This document shows, one piece after another, positions 60,873 to 64,000 of a DNA stretch of 64,000 bases. The stretch is from the NCBI GenBank assembly GCA_964530825.1, contig CAZHCA010000011.1, forward strand, positions 62,001-126,000, in the 5' to 3' direction. Position 1 is the stretch's first letter. Each line of letters starts with the position of its first letter. The notes under the pieces are model-generated. The model was not told the DNA's origin. It saw only the letters and a program-made list of their open reading frames with translations, and searched no databases. The position numbers and the translations under genes are program-made. The DNA comes from CAZHCA01 sp964530825 (lineage in GTDB: Bacteria; Bacteroidota; Bacteroidia; Chitinophagales; Saprospiraceae).

Positions 60873-60901
60873 AAAAAAAAAGACCTGCCAGCAAAATGGT
60901 C
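60873..60901 (-). terminator. possible terminator after the 60929 gene
   Basis: On the minus strand a weak stem (GACC/GGTC) is followed by a run of nine T. The U-tract is strong but the stem is short. Confidence 0.35.
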
Positions 60902-60928
60902 CATGGGCGCGTCGCCAGTATCAGTTAT

Positions 60929-61543
60929 CTATAGACGCAGCGAAAGGCCCAGGGCAATTAACCCTTTGTAGCCGAAGCCCAGCTCAGCTGCCACTCCTAG
61001 TGTGCCGCCATAGCGGGCGCCAAGAACAGTAACTTGGATGGCAATTTCGTTATCTTCTTCAGTCATTACTTCCCCTTCCAATACATCGTCTTCTTCGTCG
61101 ACAAAGCGGGTAAGACCCAGTTGCAGTCCGGAATAAAGATCTAGATTTTCTTTGGGTTGAACCCAGTAGTAACGACCCAAAAGCATAAATGTATTGAAAC
61201 GACGTGTGAGTTCACTGGTGTTGGCTTCGCTCAAACCGATGGAGTATTCCTCCACGTATTGAGAGCGAGAGTAATGTACCCCCAAATCAATCCGCTCATT
61301 GAGCCGGTAGCTGGCCTCTAGCCAAAAGGCCGGCTGATAGCGCGTGGTATTTTTTTCAATTGCCGGCAAAAAATTATTCACCAATGCATCGGAAGTTGCT
61401 TGTGCCACAGCCTGCAGGGTAACAAAACCCACACCTCCATCGATTTGGATCTTGTGTACCGGCTTTGCGATCTCCCCTTTGATTTGTTGAGCACAGGTAA
61501 AAGCCGGTACAACCAGCAAAACTACCAAGAGGTACTTTTTCAT
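60929..61543 (-). CDS. secreted outer-membrane barrel-like protein, unknown function
   Basis: This 204-residue protein has a signal peptide (MKKYLLVVLLVVPAFTCAQQ). The mature region has alternating strands such as FWLEASYRLNERIDLGVHYSRSQ and FMLLGRYYWVQPKENLDLYSGLQLG, and ends LIALGLSLRL. This fits an 8-stranded outer-membrane barrel. An acidic loop (EEDDVLEGEVMTEEDNE) lies in the second half. No family name is secure. It is transcribed alone on the minus strand; its role is probably structural. Confidence 0.72.
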   Translation of the reverse strand: MKKYLLVVLLVVPAFTCAQQIKGEIAKPVHKIQIDGGVGFVTLQAVAQATSDALVNNFLPAIEKNTTRYQPAFWLEASYRLNERIDLGVHYSRSQYVEEYSIGLSEANTSELTRRFNTFMLLGRYYWVQPKENLDLYSGLQLGLTRFVDEEDDVLEGEVMTEEDNEIAIQVTVLGARYGGTLGVAAELGFGYKGLIALGLSLRL

Positions 61544-61859
61544 AGTCTTGGAATTGCGACGCGATCATTGGGACCTGCAAAATACGACCTTTTCGGGTAC
61601 GTTGGTGCGGCAACTCCGGCAAAAAATGGAGCCAAACTACTGAATGACCGGATACCGCCTTTTGGAGTGCAGCAACGAAAACCGTAACTATGTCGCGACT
61701 CTTTGTAGGTCGTCCGGATAAGAACATTTCCCATTTCTGAAGAACGCTTGCTGTCGCAATAACCGTTTTTATGGATTTAAGGAAACAGAGCAGATGGTAG
61801 AGCAAGAAGTAGGAAGCGATGATCATTTCTCATATCCAAAGAGTCAAATGTGGTCCTCG
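61544..61859. other. 316-bp region without a supported gene
   Basis: No coding frame here has features of a real protein, and no hairpin or promoter match was found. It separates the barrel gene from the YdeI remnant. Confidence 0.45.
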
Positions 61860-62243
61860 TTATTTTTTATCACAATATACCCCCAGATGGCGTTGGGCAA
61901 TGCGCACGGTTTTGTCAATCGGCCGGTCGAGGGTATCAGTCCGTTGGGCGTTGAAGATCCATTCTTGGATACCTCGGCGCGCTGAGCGTGAAAATTGATC
62001 AAAATGGAAGCGGGCACCGGTGTAAGCAGACAGGGCTTCCTCCAAATCTGGTGGAATGATACCGGCTTCAATGTCGTTGAGCGCATCCCAGGTGCCGGTT
62101 TCATTGGCAATACATACCATCTCCAGGCCTGCGGGAGCCATGCGGCCCTCGTCCTGACGACGTGAATTTTTTTTATCCACTTTGCCATTCGTGCCAGGCA
62201 GTGCGGGTGGGGCATAGAGGGTGTGGTCTTCACTGATCTGCAT
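61860..62243 (-). pseudogene. YdeI/OmpD-associated (DUF1905/PF13376-like) protein, shortened
   Basis: This 127-residue frame matches the C-terminal half of the YdeI bacteriocin-protection-like family: EGRMAPAGLEMV, then GIIPPDLEEALSAYTGARFHF, FSRSARRGIQEWIFNAQRTDT and DKTVRIAQ. Normal members are about 190 residues. The first residues (HTLYAP) resemble the usual N-terminus, then the following ~70 residues seem to be deleted, so the gene probably suffered an internal deletion. It may be nonfunctional. It is alone on the minus strand, and the frame is otherwise uninterrupted. Confidence 0.55.
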
Positions 62244-62343
62244 ATAATCGAAAATACGAAATCAACAAAAAAGGAGTGATTTCATAACAAACTATTCCAA
62301 CGGGCAGGGTATTAAAATCGGGATATCAAGATTTGGTATACAA

Positions 62344-62370
62344 AAAAATAGGAGGCCCGGTTGCGCCTCC
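62344..62370 (-). terminator. second downstream terminator, minus strand
   Basis: GGAGGC (62351-62356) pairs with GCCTCC (62365-62370) and is followed on the minus strand by TATTTTTTTG. It lies about 120 bp beyond the first terminator. Confidence 0.6.
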
Positions 62371-62490
62371 CATAACCACTTAATTCATTTGGTTCCGCGG
62401 GGTAGAAAATTACAATTACTTTTACCTTCAATCTAGGTAATTATCCGGTCAGATAAACCGGGGGATTGATCTAAATGATCATCCGTTACC

Positions 62491-62525
62491 AAAACGAAAG
62501 CTTTGGACTCCAAGAAGTCCAAAGC
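62491..62525 (-). terminator. terminator of the small secreted protein at 62591
   Basis: A perfect 10-bp stem (GCTTTGGACT at 62500-62509, AGTCCAAAGC at 62516-62525) is followed on the minus strand by TTTCGTTTT. It lies 66 bp after the gene at 62591. Confidence 0.7.
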
Positions 62526-62590
62526 CATTCAAAAAAACACTATAATGAAAACGAATCGATACGCTGACCGTGTCGAAAATGTTCTACACT

Positions 62591-63043
62591 TTATTGATTA
62601 GCGAACGGAACCATGCGCGCAAGCGCTTCCGATATAATGGCGTGTTTTTTGCTCTGATACTGTAGCAGGGCCAGGGTGTTCTGCGGGGACAGGTGCTTAC
62701 CCATGGTTTTTGACATCTTGTTCATCAGTTTCAAACGGTCTTTTTCCACTTTGAGCATGTCATTTGTTAACTCTTTTGCCATGCTGGGCGTAATGTTTTT
62801 GAAATTGTCGGCATACTTCTTGATAATGCCCAGGCGTTTTTCACCGTTGGCCATGAAGGCGTCCATCATCTTATCGTAAGCCATACCTGCAGGCGAGCCG
62901 GGGTCGAGATCAAAGCCAAGAATAGCGGACGCGTTGTCGAAGTTTGCAGCTTTGAGCTCTTTTGCCAGCATGGCTTTGTAATCCTGCGAAAAAGCAACAG
63001 TAGAAAGAAGCATACTGATGAAAAGCAAAAATAGATTTTTCAT
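62591..63043 (-). CDS. small secreted helical protein, unknown function
   Basis: This 150-residue protein has a signal peptide (MKNLFLLFISMLLSTVAFSQ). The mature part is mostly helical and rich in Lys/Met/Ala, with long amphipathic helices (YDKMMDAFMANGEKRLGIIKKY, EVEKDRLKLMNKMSK-type) and a C-terminal LALLQYQSKKHAIISEALARM. The pattern recalls small periplasmic helical-hairpin chaperones (CpxP/Spy-like) but lacks the LTxxQ motif; this is a guess. It lies 74 bp after the sulfatase gene on the same strand, so it may be co-transcribed. A terminator follows at 62491-62525. Confidence 0.68.
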   Translation of the reverse strand: MKNLFLLFISMLLSTVAFSQDYKAMLAKELKAANFDNASAILGFDLDPGSPAGMAYDKMMDAFMANGEKRLGIIKKYADNFKNITPSMAKELTNDMLKVEKDRLKLMNKMSKTMGKHLSPQNTLALLQYQSKKHAIISEALARMVPFANQ

Positions 63044-63117
63044 TTTTTAATTATTTTGTGTTTTTAAATATTTTAGGGCATAACTAAAAAAGGAAACCCC
63101 TGGTGCGCCCCCCAACC

Positions 63118-64000
63118 TTACTTGCCTCCGACCTTTGTCATATCGGCTATTTGCTTCTGAACCTTGCTCAGGCTCCAGTCGCCGGCAGTCTGACTAGGCG
63201 GGTAATCTTGGAAGGTCGATAGAAAATTAAATGCGTATACCTGCATGGCCCCCAGAATGTAGGCTCGGTCAATGTACCAATCGTAGTAGGTGTTGGAGCC
63301 CTGGAGCGCTTTTTCAAAGGGATCGCGGCGCAGATTGAATAGATAAGGCGCCCGCAGTTCTACAAAAGGCTCCAGCCAAATCTGTAGTTGGTCGGCCCGG
63401 TTTTCCTGGAACATGGCTTTCCAATCGGCATAGCGCAGGGCGGCTACATCGCCTCCGTCCGTCACATAGATGAAGCCTTTTCTGGCAGATTCATCGGTCT
63501 TGCCCATTAGGTAATCCAGTTGATTGACCCCGTCTACGTAGTTCTTGTAGCGTCTGCCGTTGAGGGTCACCCCGTTGCGCAGTTGCTCGCCGATCTTTTC
63601 ATTCCCGGCAGCGGCGGCAAAGGTCGGCAGCCAGTCTTCGTGAGCGACGATGTCGTTCAGCGTTTTTCCGGCTGGAAATTTACCGGGCCATTTGATGAAG
63701 GCTGGTACGCGGAAGGCCCCTTCCCAGCTACTGTTCTTCTCGCCATGGAAGGGGGTTGTACCGGCGTCGGGCCAGGTATTATAGTGCGGTCCGTTGTCGG
63801 TAGAGTAGTAGACAATGGTATTTTCGGCAATACCCAATTCGTCGAGCAGCTCCAGAAGCTCGCCCACGTGCATGTCGTGCTCAATCATACCGGCGGTGTA
63901 CTCGTCAGCATTCGGGTATTTTTCTTTGATTTGGTCCATTTTCTCTTCGCTCACATGCGTTCGGAAGTGCATGCGGGTGCCGTTCCACCAGGTGAAAAAA
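63118..64000 (-). CDS. arylsulfatase, C-terminal part (runs off the window)
   Basis: The visible 294 residues are the C-terminal half of a sulfatase. The frame is open to the window end (upstream residues read FFTWWNGTRMHFRTHV). It contains the metal-site segment YYSTDNGPHYNTWPD (the D-N pair binds Ca), and WEGAFRVPAFIKWPGKFPAG and LNDIVAHEDWLPTFAAAAG, typical of type I sulfatases. The formylglycine site (CxPSR) lies off the window. It would remove sulfate esters, perhaps from algal or host glycans, in the periplasm. The FGE homologue at 59572 could modify it. Start not visible. Confidence 0.9.
   Translation of the reverse strand, partial: FFTWWNGTRMHFRTHVSEEKMDQIKEKYPNADEYTAGMIEHDMHVGELLELLDELGIAENTIVYYSTDNGPHYNTWPDAGTTPFHGEKNSSWEGAFRVPAFIKWPGKFPAGKTLNDIVAHEDWLPTFAAAAGNEKIGEQLRNGVTLNGRRYKNYVDGVNQLDYLMGKTDESARKGFIYVTDGGDVAALRYADWKAMFQENRADQLQIWLEPFVELRAPYLFNLRRDPFEKALQGSNTYYDWYIDRAYILGAMQVYAFNFLSTFQDYPPSQTAGDWSLSKVQKQIADMTKVGGK

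Larger units (their letters stand above)
62244..62590. other. 347-bp region with two minus-strand hairpin terminators
   Basis: No gene was recognised. Two minus-strand terminators (62344-62370 and 62491-62525) bound a 120-bp segment of unknown content, which might hold a small RNA. Confidence 0.5.

Noticed and set aside
61844..62233. Alternative 129-residue minus-strand frame over the YdeI remnant
   Set aside because: Its residues do not look like a protein domain, while the overlapping frame at 61860-62243 matches the YdeI C-terminus.

Overview
The window is chromosomal DNA of a Bacteroidota bacterium, most likely from the Saprospiria/Lewinella side of the phylum. This is a judgement from gene content, not a search. 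The supporting signs are a PorP/SprF-family outer-membrane protein, many small secreted beta-barrel proteins, lipoproteins with short lipoboxes, RND pumps with lipoprotein adaptors, a glycine-tailed single-RRM RNA-binding protein, and promoters of the Bacteroidota type (TTG/TTTG about 19 nt before TAnnTTTG). No rRNA, tRNA, CRISPR array, phage region or complete insertion sequence was seen. The 3' part of a sulfatase gene runs off the right edge.

Layout. 1-5.1 kb: a phosphoribosyltransferase, a membrane Fe-S protein with its CCG-domain partner and a small conserved protein, a Spo0M/arrestin-like protein, and a PorP-like barrel. 5.2-10.4 kb: an NlpC/P60-like protein that lacks its catalytic Cys, a glycosyltransferase, a small barrel, the ribosome-assembly GTPase EngB, and a PlsC-like acyltransferase overlapping it. 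10.4-15.3 kb, minus strand: a VOC protein, a Ca2+/cation antiporter, a retropepsin-like lipoprotein and small envelope proteins. 15.4-21.6 kb: an SDR with a TetR regulator, a FAS1 lipoprotein, a frameshifted beta-hydroxyacid dehydrogenase, an AraC regulator without a clear start, and a VPGUxxT-type thioredoxin. 21.7-31.5 kb, plus strand: an ABC importer (binding protein, permease, ATPase), then an RND efflux operon whose TolC-like protein carries an extra periplasmic-binding-like N-terminal domain.

31.7-44.5 kb is the most unusual region. It holds two caspase-fold proteins (one with TPRs, one with WD40 repeats), two secreted HExxH metallopeptidase-like proteins with TPRs, two related secreted proteins and a CHASE2 membrane protein. 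Five of the seven genes form one minus-strand operon headed by CHASE2. I read it as an envelope sensor/protease module of unknown purpose.

44.8-50.8 kb is a second RND efflux operon (TolC, adaptor, pump, small PII-like protein) ending at a strong terminator. 51-57 kb: TypA/BipA, a decayed IS200/IS605-type scar beside a truncated TPR gene, a DinB-like protein with a lipoprotein, and the RRM protein. 57-64 kb: a DPP IV-type peptidase, a lipoprotein formylglycine-generating-enzyme homologue, small envelope proteins, a YdeI remnant and the sulfatase, which the FGE homologue could activate. Broken or reduced genes (18.3, 18.9, 53.5 and 62 kb) are spread through the window.
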